The translations under genes were made by a program, and so were the position numbers. Below are positions 1 through 5,397 of a stretch of 7,000 bases of DNA, in pieces. This DNA is from an uncultured Collinsella sp. (GTDB taxonomy: Bacteria > Actinomycetota > Coriobacteriia > Coriobacteriales > Coriobacteriaceae). Below the pieces are notes generated by a model. It had not been told where the DNA came from. It worked only from the letters and a program-made list of their open reading frames with translations, and did no database searches. The DNA lies in contig CABUHI010000046.1 in assembly GCA_902491345.1 (NCBI GenBank), forward strand, positions 1 through 7,000, read 5' to 3'. Position 1 is the stretch's first letter, and the number at the start of each line of letters is the position of its first letter.

Positions 1-761
1 GCCACGATGTGGTGTTCGATCGCGTGGCATTTGGCTATGGTGCGGGCGAGGACGGGCGCGCCGGCGAGAAAGTTCTTACCGATGTGAGCTTTACCGCCAA
101 GGAAGGCGAAGTTACGGCGCTGGTCGGTCCTTCGGGTTCCGGTAAGTCTACGGTGAGCCGCCTGGCCGCACGCTTTTGGGATGCCACCGCGGGCAAGGTT
201 ACCGTGGGTGGCGTGGATGTTGCGAGCGTCGATCCCGAGGTACTCCTGCGCGACTACGCCATTGTGTTCCAAGACGTACTGCTCTTTGACGACACAGTGA
301 TGGGAAACATCCGCCTCGGGCGTCGTGACGCCACCGATGAGGAAGTCTTGGCTGCCGCACATGCCGCCAACTGCGATGAGTTCGTGAGTCGTATGCCGCA
401 GGGCTACGACACCATGATCGGCGAGAACGGCTCCAAGCTCTCCGGCGGCGAGCGCCAGCGCATCTCCATCGCTCGTGCGCTGCTTAAGGACGCGCCCATC
501 GTGCTGTTGGACGAGGCGACGGCAAGCTTGGATGTGGAGAACGAGACCGTGGTGCAGCAGGCGCTCTCCCGTCTGCTTGCAGGTAAGACGGTTATCGTTA
601 TTGCCCACCGTATGCGTACGGTGGAAAATGCCGACAAAATCGTTGTGCTCAAGGATGGAGTGGTTGCCGAACAGGGCACTCCGGCGCAGCTCAAGGCAGC
701 AGGCGGAGAATTCGCCCGCATGGTTGCGCTGCAAAAGGAAGCAGCTACCTGGCAGTTGTAA
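1..761 (+). CDS. ABC exporter, C-terminal ATPase domain (5' end outside window)
   Basis: This is the nucleotide-binding domain of an ABC exporter. The frame is open to the window edge (first full codon at base 3), so the GTG at 9 is unlikely to be the start and the membrane domain should lie upstream. Counting from that GTG: Walker A GPSGSGKST at 40-48, Q-loop glutamine 88 in VFQDVLLFDD, signature LSGGERQR at 144-151, Walker B IVLLDE at 164-169 with catalytic Glu169, D-loop SLD, and switch His200 in IAHRM. All catalytic residues are present, so this half is probably an active ATPase. The wording around NIRLGRRDATDEEV and ANCDEFVSRMPQGYDT resembles the IrtA/IrtB and YbtP/YbtQ siderophore-related exporter group. 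That is a family impression, so the substrate is unproven. Such proteins usually work as heterodimers, and the partner would be upstream. Confidence 0.93.
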   Translation, partial: HDVVFDRVAFGYGAGEDGRAGEKVLTDVSFTAKEGEVTALVGPSGSGKSTVSRLAARFWDATAGKVTVGGVDVASVDPEVLLRDYAIVFQDVLLFDDTVMGNIRLGRRDATDEEVLAAAHAANCDEFVSRMPQGYDTMIGENGSKLSGGERQRISIARALLKDAPIVLLDEATASLDVENETVVQQALSRLLAGKTVIVIAHRMRTVENADKIVVLKDGVVAEQGTPAQLKAAGGEFARMVALQKEAATWQL

Positions 762-769
762 GAAGGGGC

Positions 770-786
770 AAAGGGACAGTCCCTTT
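770..786. repeat. Short perfect palindrome after the ABC gene, possible weak terminator
   Basis: Nine bases after the ABC stop codon, AAAGGGAC and GTCCCTTT flank a single central A, giving a 17-base inverted repeat. As RNA it could form a 6-bp stem with a 5-base loop. Only TTT then C follows, so it would be a weak intrinsic terminator. Palindromes built on GGGAC/GTCCC are common as dispersed intergenic repeats in Gram-positive genomes, which is an alternative reading. Confidence 0.4.
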
Positions 787-792
787 CTCACA

Positions 793-821
793 TTGACAAT
801 CGGTTACTTCGCATCGTTAAT
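793..821 (+). promoter_or_regulatory. Predicted promoter of the metal operon
   Basis: A perfect -35 hexamer TTGACA (793-798) is followed by a 17-bp spacer and GTTAAT (816-821; 4 of 6 matches to TATAAT). Transcription would start near 828, immediately before or inside the palindrome at 829-848. It lies directly upstream of the DUF6110-like gene with no other gene between them. Confidence 0.6.
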
Positions 822-828
822 TTTCAAA

Positions 829-848
829 AGGTTAGCCATGGCTGACCT
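829..848. promoter_or_regulatory. Candidate metalloregulator operator (20-bp palindrome)
   Basis: AGGTTAGCCATGGCTGACCT is an inverted repeat with one mismatched pair (T833/G844), lying over the predicted transcription start. The half-site AGGTTAG and its partner CTGACCT closely match the arms of the known DtxR/IdeR box (TWAGGTTAG-S-CTAACCTWA). Here the arms are separated by 6 bases (CCATGG) rather than 1, so it is not a standard box. A position overlapping the start site is typical of a repressor site. The link to iron or manganese control is inference. Confidence 0.5.
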
Positions 849-956
849 AGATAGTTAGATAAAATTGAGATATTTCAAAAGCGTGCTCGAGCAAACTTGT
901 TTACTCGGGTGCTGAGTCACCATGCCGCGTCCAATGCGGCAAAAGGGAGAAGCAAC

Positions 957-1202
957 ATGAAGAAGTCGACGTTTAACACCCTGCTTGTTGGTGGCGGTTT
1001 TCTGCTTGGCACGGCCGGCATCAAGCTGCTCACCAGCGCTCCGGTAAAGAATGCCTGCGTGCAGGGCATCGCGTGCGGCATGCGCATCAAGAACGGCTAC
1101 CAGGACATGGTCGAGCAGGCCAAGGCCAATGTCGACGACATGGTTGCCGAGGCTGCCTATATCACCCAGAGCGAGGCTGGCGCGGACAACGCGGCCGAGT
1201 AG
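957..1202 (+). CDS. DUF6110-like small protein, partner of the metal ATPase
   Basis: An 81-residue protein. The ATG at 957 is chosen because AAAGGGAGA (942-950) lies 6 bases upstream; a longer TTG-started reading from 897 has no such site and would translate the leader hairpins. Residues 6-25 are hydrophobic and glycine-rich (TLLVGGGFLLGTAGIKLL), suggesting a membrane-inserted or membrane-associated helix. An amphipathic helical part follows (45-70, YQDMVEQAKANVDDMVAEA), with an acidic tail. The GTAGIKLLTS segment and the length match my memory of the DUF6110 family, which is often encoded next to heavy-metal P-type ATPases in Gram-positive anaerobes. No biochemical function is known to me. 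The 18-base gap to the ATPase gene implies one operon, so a regulatory or accessory subunit is a reasonable guess. Confidence 0.82.
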   Translation: MKKSTFNTLLVGGGFLLGTAGIKLLTSAPVKNACVQGIACGMRIKNGYQDMVEQAKANVDDMVAEAAYITQSEAGADNAAE

Positions 1203-1220
1203 CGCTCCCAGGCACAAACT

Positions 1221-3296
1221 ATGAGATTCTCGATTATCAGCGAGATCCCCGGCAGGACCCGCCTCCAGTTGGCGGGTCCTGTGCCAGAGAGCGATCTCGA
1301 TGCGCTTCTAAAGCTCAGCGGCGAAATCGACGGCGTGCACAAGGTGCGCGTTTATGGCCGTATTGGCCAGATGGCGCTGGAGTACGACGAGCCGCGCCGC
1401 GCGAGCGTGCTCGACGCCCTGGGCGCACTCGATGCTCAAGCTATCGCCGATGCCAAGTCGGGTTACGTGATGCAGCTTGAGCCACGCAAGCACAAACTCG
1501 TTATGGACCTGGCGACACTCGTCGGTGCCCATTACGCGCGCCGCTGGTTCCTGCCTACGCCGCTGCGTGCCATCTTTGTCGTGGCCGGTTACATGGCATT
1601 TTTGCGCGCTGCCCTTCATGAGCTCGCGAAGCCGCGCCTGACCGTTCCCGTGCTCGACGCTTCGGCCATTGGCATCTCGTTCGTCAAGCGCGACGTCGAC
1701 ACCGCGGGTCAGACGATGTTCCTGCTCAACGTGGGCGAGCTGCTTGAGGACTACACCCGCGCCATGAGCGAAAACGAGCTCATCAACTCGCTGCTCGATG
1801 TGCCCGACAAGGCGCAAAAGGTCGTCGGCGACACTGAGGTAAGCGTTGCCGCGACCGAACTTGAGCCCGGCGATCTGGTCGCCGTGCGCACCGGCATGTC
1901 TATCTGCATCGACGGCGTGGTCGAGCGGGGGAGCGCTATGGTCAACCAGGCGACCCTGACCGGCGAGCCGCTGGCCGTCGAGCGCAGCGCGGGCGACGAC
2001 GTGTTCGCCGGCACCGTCGTGGAAGACGGCAGCATCTTGGTGCGCGTGCGCGCCAACACGGCTCAGACCAAGCTCCGCTCGATCGTCTCGCTCGTGCAGA
2101 CGGCCGATTCACTCAAGTCCGAGGGCCAGTCGCATATGGAGGACCTCGCCAACAAGATTGTCCCGTGGAACTTCCTGCTCGCGGGCCTGGTTGCGCTTAC
2201 CACCCGCAGCCTTATCAAGACCTCAGCGGCGCTGATGGTCGACTACTCGTGCGCACTTAAGCTCACGGGTTCGGTCGCCGTCATGACCGCCATGAGCGAT
2301 GCTGCCAAGATGGGGGTGATGGTGAAGGGCGCCAAGTACTTTGAGTCGTTTGCCAAGGCCGATACCATTGTCTTTGACAAGACCGGTACGCTGACCGAGG
2401 CCCAGCCGCGCCTAGCTTGCGTGCTCACGACCGACGGCTGGAGCGAGGATGAGGTCCTGCGCCTTTCCGCTTGCTTGGAGGAGCATTTCCCGCATCCGGT
2501 GGCGCGTGCCGTGGTCAACGCCGCCCGCGAGCGCGGGCTCGAGCACCGCGAGCGCCATGCTGCCGTCGAGTACATCGTGGCACACGGCATCGCTTCGTCC
2601 ATCGAAGGACGTCGCGCGATTATCGGCTCGGCACACTTTGTGTTTGAGGATGAGGGCGCGCAGCTCGAGTCCGACATAAAGGAGCGCATCGAGTCCCAGA
2701 TGCAGGGCCTGTCGCCGCTGTATCTGGCGGTCGACGGCACCGTTGTGGGCGTGCTCGGTATCGAGGACCCGCTTAAGCCCGGAGTGCGCGAGGCCATCGC
2801 CGATCTGCATGCGCTGGGCGTCAAACATGTCGTTATGCTTACGGGCGACTCCGAACGCACGGCCGAGCGCATTGCGCGAGAGGCGGGGGTCGACGAGTTT
2901 AAGGCCGAGCTGCTGCCCGAGGATAAGTACGCTTATGTGGAGCGCATTAAGAGCGAGGGGCGCCACGTTGCCATGGTGGGCGACGGCGTCAACGATTCGC
3001 CGGCGCTCGGTTTGGCCGACGTGGGCCTGGCGATGGGTGGCGGAAGCGACATCGCCAAGGAGGTCGCCGATATCATCCTGACCGATACAGATCTGGCCGC
3101 AATCGTGCGCCTGCGCCGCATGAGTCAGGGGCTTATCGACCGTCTGTCGAGTTCGTATTCCAAGGTGATGCTCACCAACTCGGCGCTGTTGGCATTGGGT
3201 ATTACCGGCATGATCACTCCGCAGACGTCGTCACTGCTGCACAACGGCTCAACGATCGCCTACAGCCTGGGCAACGCAAAGGCGTACCTGCGCTAG
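1221..3296 (+). CDS. Heavy-metal translocating P-type ATPase (P1B-like exporter)
   Basis: A 691-residue membrane pump that should couple ATP hydrolysis to metal export. Order: a ferredoxin-like HMA_2-type N-terminal domain (about 1-75) without a CxxC metal motif; membrane helices around 93-135 and 142-175; actuator domain with TGEP at 247-250; helices about 314-350; phosphorylation site DKTGT with Asp386; P1B-specific His425-Pro426 nucleotide-site motif; TGD at 541-543; hinge GDGVND at 587-592; and C-terminal helices with HNGST at 674-678. The membrane metal motif is D-Y-S-C-A (341-345), where P1B pumps normally have CPC, SPC or similar, so the usual proline is absent. That, together with the missing CxxC, argues against a Cu pump. 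The operator-like palindrome upstream favours Fe or Mn, as for CtpC-like pumps, but substrate is inference. The start is ATG 1221, with only a weak ribosome site (CCAGG), consistent with translation coupled to the upstream gene. Confidence 0.93.
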   Translation: MRFSIISEIPGRTRLQLAGPVPESDLDALLKLSGEIDGVHKVRVYGRIGQMALEYDEPRRASVLDALGALDAQAIADAKSGYVMQLEPRKHKLVMDLATLVGAHYARRWFLPTPLRAIFVVAGYMAFLRAALHELAKPRLTVPVLDASAIGISFVKRDVDTAGQTMFLLNVGELLEDYTRAMSENELINSLLDVPDKAQKVVGDTEVSVAATELEPGDLVAVRTGMSICIDGVVERGSAMVNQATLTGEPLAVERSAGDDVFAGTVVEDGSILVRVRANTAQTKLRSIVSLVQTADSLKSEGQSHMEDLANKIVPWNFLLAGLVALTTRSLIKTSAALMVDYSCALKLTGSVAVMTAMSDAAKMGVMVKGAKYFESFAKADTIVFDKTGTLTEAQPRLACVLTTDGWSEDEVLRLSACLEEHFPHPVARAVVNAARERGLEHRERHAAVEYIVAHGIASSIEGRRAIIGSAHFVFEDEGAQLESDIKERIESQMQGLSPLYLAVDGTVVGVLGIEDPLKPGVREAIADLHALGVKHVVMLTGDSERTAERIAREAGVDEFKAELLPEDKYAYVERIKSEGRHVAMVGDGVNDSPALGLADVGLAMGGGSDIAKEVADIILTDTDLAAIVRLRRMSQGLIDRLSSSYSKVMLTNSALLALGITGMITPQTSSLLHNGSTIAYSLGNAKAYLR

Positions 3297-3315
3297 CGCT
3301 TTTACTTAAGTTTTT

Positions 3316-3361
3316 GGCCTGCATTTGGGCGGTGTTGCAGCCGCCAGAATGCAGGCCTTTT
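3316..3361 (+). terminator. Intrinsic terminator of the metal operon
   Basis: An outer stem GGCCTGCATT (3316-3325) pairs with AATGCAGGCC (3348-3357) and an inner stem GGCGG (3328-3332) pairs with CCGCC (3341-3345), with an 8-base loop. Four T residues follow (3358-3361). The position 20 bases after the ATPase stop and the strength of the stem make this a convincing factor-independent terminator on the plus strand. Confidence 0.85.
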
Positions 3362-3365
3362 GCGT

Positions 3366-3394
3366 TTGACCATGTGCTAGCAGAAATCTATAGT
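3366..3394 (+). promoter_or_regulatory. Promoter of the toxin-antitoxin operon
   Basis: The -35 TTGACC (3366-3371), a 17-bp spacer and the -10 TATAGT (3389-3394) are each one mismatch from consensus, making this the best promoter in the window. The predicted start is near 3401. It sits just behind the terminator of the metal operon, so the toxin-antitoxin pair should be transcribed independently. Confidence 0.75.
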
Positions 3395-3403
3395 TGTGCT
3401 AGC
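3373..3403. promoter_or_regulatory. Tandem TGTGCTAGC operator
   Basis: TGTGCTAGC occurs at 3373-3381 (inside the promoter spacer) and again at 3395-3403 (just after the -10 box), 22 bp apart or about two helical turns. Each copy contains the palindrome GCTAGC, and a degenerate third copy (AGATAGC, 3406-3412) follows. Ribbon-helix-helix antitoxins typically bind tandem short palindromes over their own promoter, so this is the likely autoregulatory site. Confidence 0.6.
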
Positions 3404-3434
3404 TTAGATAGCAAAAGTCGAAGGTGAGGTTGAG

Positions 3435-3788
3435 ATGGGTGCTGTTAGCGACATGGCGCAGGTGAACGTTCGCGTGGATCGCCAGGTTAAGAACCGTGCC
3501 GAGGAAGCGCTGCGGCTTTCGGGCGGGTCACTGCCCGAGCTCATCAAAAAGGTGGTGGCCAAGGTCGCGCAGGGTGGCGGGCAGTGCGAGGAAGTGATTG
3601 CGGCCGTCGACGACCGGCAGCAGACCGTCGCGCACGATATTCCGTTCGCCGCGTCGTGGGCAGCGGCAGACCGGCTCTATGCAGATTTGGGCATCGCTCC
3701 GTCGCCCGTATCCGACGATCGCGGTTGGGACGCAATCTATTCCGAAGCCATGGATGAGCATTATCGCCAAAAGGGGATGATCCAGTGA
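3435..3788 (+). CDS. RelB/DinJ-like antitoxin
   Basis: A 117-residue antitoxin. The N-terminal part (about 7-45, MAQVNVRVDRQVKNRAEEAL, then SLPELIKKVV) has the strand-helix-helix pattern of the RelB/DinJ ribbon-helix-helix DNA-binding domain. The C-terminal half (about 60-117) holds DIPFAASW and an acidic, Trp- and Tyr-containing tail that probably wraps the toxin. At 117 residues it is longer than the classic DinJ of about 86, mainly through this tail. The start ATG 3435 is supported by AAGGTGAGG at 3421-3429; an internal ATG (codon 7) is the alternative. Its stop overlaps the start of the downstream PIN gene by 4 bases, the usual translational coupling of type II toxin-antitoxin pairs. It is expected to neutralise the toxin and repress the operon. 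Confidence 0.82.
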   Translation: MGAVSDMAQVNVRVDRQVKNRAEEALRLSGGSLPELIKKVVAKVAQGGGQCEEVIAAVDDRQQTVAHDIPFAASWAAADRLYADLGIAPSPVSDDRGWDAIYSEAMDEHYRQKGMIQ

Positions 3789-4300
3789 GTGGGGCGCCTC
3801 TCAAGATCATGGTGGACGCCAACGTATGGGTTGATTCGTTTTGCGTCGACCATGCCGAGTCGCTTGCCGCGCGTGCGTTTATTAGTCAGGCGACGGAGAC
3901 GGGGGCATTGCTGTTCTTTCCGGTGCATATCGCCAAGGACGTGCTGTACGTTGTCCAACACGAACTGAAGCGCAGCGTTCTTGCCAGCGGGGGAGCGCTC
4001 GACGAGGCATCTGCCCGTGCAATTGGCGATGCGGCGTTGGCGTTTGTTCGGAACATGACCGAAAACGCCACGGCCGTGGGCGCTGATGCATCCGATCTGT
4101 GGCTGGCCGACAAATATCTGACGCTCCATCGCGATTACGAGGACAACTTGGTGCTCGCCGCGTGTAAGCGCGCACAGGTCGATTACTTGGTGACCAACGA
4201 TCGCAAGCTGCTCGAACATGCCGATCTTGCAGCAAAGAAACCTCGTCAAATGATGCCGATTCTTGCTTTGGCCGAACGCGGCGGCGCGGCTATCGGTTGA
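3785..4300 (+). CDS. PIN-domain ribonuclease toxin (PIN_3-like)
   Basis: A 171-residue protein starting at GTG 3785, overlapping the antitoxin stop (GTGA); the ATG at 3809 would cut into the first strand just before the catalytic Asp. PIN features: IMVDANVWVD with Asp11 (strand 1, metal ligand), a candidate acidic residue Glu60 in the central helix, DYEDNL with Glu119/Asp120, and VTND with Asp139. The DYEDNLVLAACKRAQVDYLVTND pattern split across 117-139 resembles the DFEDAL...IVTRN signature of the PIN_3 family rather than the shorter classic VapC. Known PIN toxins are Mg-dependent RNases that cut tRNA, rRNA or mRNA; the target here is unknown. The upstream partner is RelB/DinJ-like. A strong hairpin follows the stop codon. 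Confidence 0.85.
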   Translation: MSGAPLKIMVDANVWVDSFCVDHAESLAARAFISQATETGALLFFPVHIAKDVLYVVQHELKRSVLASGGALDEASARAIGDAALAFVRNMTENATAVGADASDLWLADKYLTLHRDYEDNLVLAACKRAQVDYLVTNDRKLLEHADLAAKKPRQMMPILALAERGGAAIG

Positions 4301-4312
4301 CGCGAACTGTTT

Positions 4313-4361
4313 GCGGGCCTCTTGGACGACGATGCGCCAAGGGACCCGCGTCTGCTATTTA
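4313..4361 (+). terminator. Hairpin after the toxin gene, likely terminator
   Basis: GCGGG (4313-4317) pairs with CCCGC (4345-4349), and CCTCTTGG-type bases at 4319-4325 pair with 4337-4343 after one mismatch. This gives about 12 paired bases around an 11-base loop. The following tract is TCTGCTATTTA, only moderately T-rich, so termination may be incomplete. It lies between two convergent genes, with the minus-strand stop at 4359-4361 touching the tail. Confidence 0.6.
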
Positions 4362-4793
4362 CAAAAGCTCGGCCTTAATGGCGGGACTTTCCGCGAGCTG
4401 CTCGGCTGCCTTTTCGTCGGAATCGTTTAGTGCTGCCAGACTGCGGTAGACCCACTCGTTGACCTGGGTGTTCTTGACGCCTGCGGTCTGCATAAGGGCG
4501 CCTACCTCGCGGATTGCTGCGAGCAGATCGGCCTTGGGACCCGCGAGCTCGACCTCGATGCCGTGGTAGGCGGTCACGCCGCGGTTCTCACTCACGTGGT
4601 CGATAAAGCCCTCGACGGTCTCAAGCTGCTGGGCGAGAGCTGCATCATCGTCAGCGTCCAGCGCGACGAGTGCGTTCGAAACCGTGAGGGCGGGATGTCC
4701 GCAGGGGACAAAGCCCTCGATGACATCCATAGCTTCGGTAATGGTTGAGCCCAGGCCTGCGAGGGCATTGACGAGTTGCTGCTTGGTATCCAT
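4359..4793 (-). CDS. Unrecognised acidic helical protein, 144 residues
   Basis: I do not recognise this family. The reading starts at ATG 4793 with GAAAGGA a few bases upstream (plus-strand 4799-4805) and ends with TAA at 4359. The protein is Ala-, Leu- and Asp/Glu-rich and looks largely helical, with no membrane segment, signal peptide or CxxC motif; the only cysteine is Cys32 in FVPCGHPALTVSNAL (28-42). A central segment of about 25 residues (VTAYHGIEVELAGPKADLLAAI, split around 73-94) could contain a short strand. It is monocistronic, convergent with the toxin-antitoxin operon and divergent from ssrA. Good start signals and the full open frame support a real cytosolic protein. Nothing supports a functional assignment. 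Confidence 0.75.
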   Translation of the reverse strand: MDTKQQLVNALAGLGSTITEAMDVIEGFVPCGHPALTVSNALVALDADDDAALAQQLETVEGFIDHVSENRGVTAYHGIEVELAGPKADLLAAIREVGALMQTAGVKNTQVNEWVYRSLAALNDSDEKAAEQLAESPAIKAELL

Positions 4794-4830
4794 AACGGTC
4801 CTTTCGACGGGTCAATTTTGCTTGGCGAAA

Positions 4831-4836
4831 AATATA
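4831..4836 (-). promoter_or_regulatory. Possible -10 box for the 144-residue gene
   Basis: On the minus strand this reads TATATT (5 of 6 matches), about 38 bases before the ATG. No convincing -35 lies at the proper distance; T-rich TTTTGC is the nearest. It is a tentative call based on position and the -10 alone. Confidence 0.35.
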
Positions 4837-4926
4837 CGTGACGTGATCGGTAGCAAAAGTGCGAAGTATGGTGCACATTAGGGTCTTCACAGCTCGTGCA
4901 TAGAGCAGCTGTCTGTCTTTAGAACG

Positions 4927-4935
4927 TGGTAAGAT
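4927..4935 (+). promoter_or_regulatory. Extended -10 promoter of ssrA
   Basis: TGGTAAGAT contains the TGn extension followed by TAAGAT (4930-4935; 5 of 6 to consensus). No good -35 is visible 17 bp upstream, which fits an extended -10 promoter. Transcription would start near 4942, leaving about 92 bases of leader before the mature tmRNA. Confidence 0.5.
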
Positions 4936-4942
4936 AGCTATC

Positions 4943-5012
4943 CACGAGCGGGGTTCACCCCGCGTGTTCCTTGAAAAGTCGACGGTTATCGGGTGTTTGC
5001 AGATCCGATACC
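4943..5012 (+). other. Structured 5' leader of pre-tmRNA (two hairpins)
   Basis: Hairpin one: GCGGGG (4948-4953) and CCCCGC (4958-4963) with a TTCA loop, extended by CAC/GTG (4943-4945/4964-4966) across a two-base bulge. Hairpin two: GGTTATCGG (4984-4992) pairs with CCGATACC (5005-5012) with one bulged T and a 12-base loop. Neither is followed by a T-run. They lie between the predicted start and the mature 5' end, so they should be removed during 5' processing. Confidence 0.45.
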
Positions 5013-5033
5013 ATCCAGACTTTCCCGACATTC

Positions 5034-5397
5034 GGGGGCGACTGGTTTCGACACGATAGCTCTGAGAGAGGAAGCAAGCCGAGGTCTCCTCGCCTCGTTA
5101 AATAGGGGTACCGTCAAATTGAATTGACAACAACTCTTCTTTTGAGCCTATGGCTCTCGCTGCTTAGTTTATAGCGGCGCGTCAACCCGGTGATTTCCCC
5201 GACACCGGCGCGACGTCATTTTAGGGGAATGCTCCTGCGCACGTAATCGGTATGGCGCAGGCTAAGACCGAACCGGTTGGGATGCCGCGAGCGTGTCGTT
5301 GCGCGCAAAGCGTCCGAGACTAAACCAGCGACTGAGCTTGGAGATGCCAATCAGGGGGCTTTCGTGGACCGGAGTTCGATTCTCCGCGCCTCCACCA
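5034..5397 (+). ncRNA. ssrA: Transfer-messenger RNA (tmRNA)
   Basis: This RNA rescues stalled ribosomes and tags the nascent peptide for proteolysis. The 5' end GGGGGCG (5034-5040) pairs with CGCCTCC (5387-5393; one G-U) to form the acceptor stem, followed by A5394 and an encoded CCA (5395-5397). The conserved GACTGGTTTCGAC block is at 5040-5052. The T-arm is CGGAG-TTCGATT-CTCCG (5370-5386). The tag frame ends ALAA-stop at 5153-5167. The length, 364 bases, is normal for a one-piece tmRNA. The gene is intact even though a recombinase reading frame overlaps its last 47 bases on the other strand. Confidence 0.96.
5126..5167 (+). other. tmRNA tag-peptide reading frame
   Basis: Reading back from the TAG at 5165-5167, the frame gives D-N-N-S-S-F-E-P-M-A-L-A-A, ending in the ALAA degron recognised by ClpXP-type proteases. 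An in-frame TGA two codons upstream (5120-5122) limits the resume codon to ATT 5123 or GAC 5126. GAC is preferred because resume codons usually begin with G. The 13-residue tag length is an inference from that choice. Confidence 0.75.

Noticed and set aside
806..818. ACTTCGCATCGTT occurs here and again near 6645-6657
   Set aside because: A 13-base match is close to chance expectation in 7 kb, and the second copy is inside recombinase coding sequence, so it is not convincing as an attachment repeat.
897..956. TTG-started N-terminal extension of the DUF6110-like protein
   Set aside because: The extension has no ribosome site and would translate the leader hairpins; ATG 957 has a strong site at the right distance.
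2243..2872. 209-codon minus-strand open frame and another at 2412-2966
   Set aside because: Both are antisense to the conserved ATPase catalytic region; long antisense frames are common in GC-rich genes.
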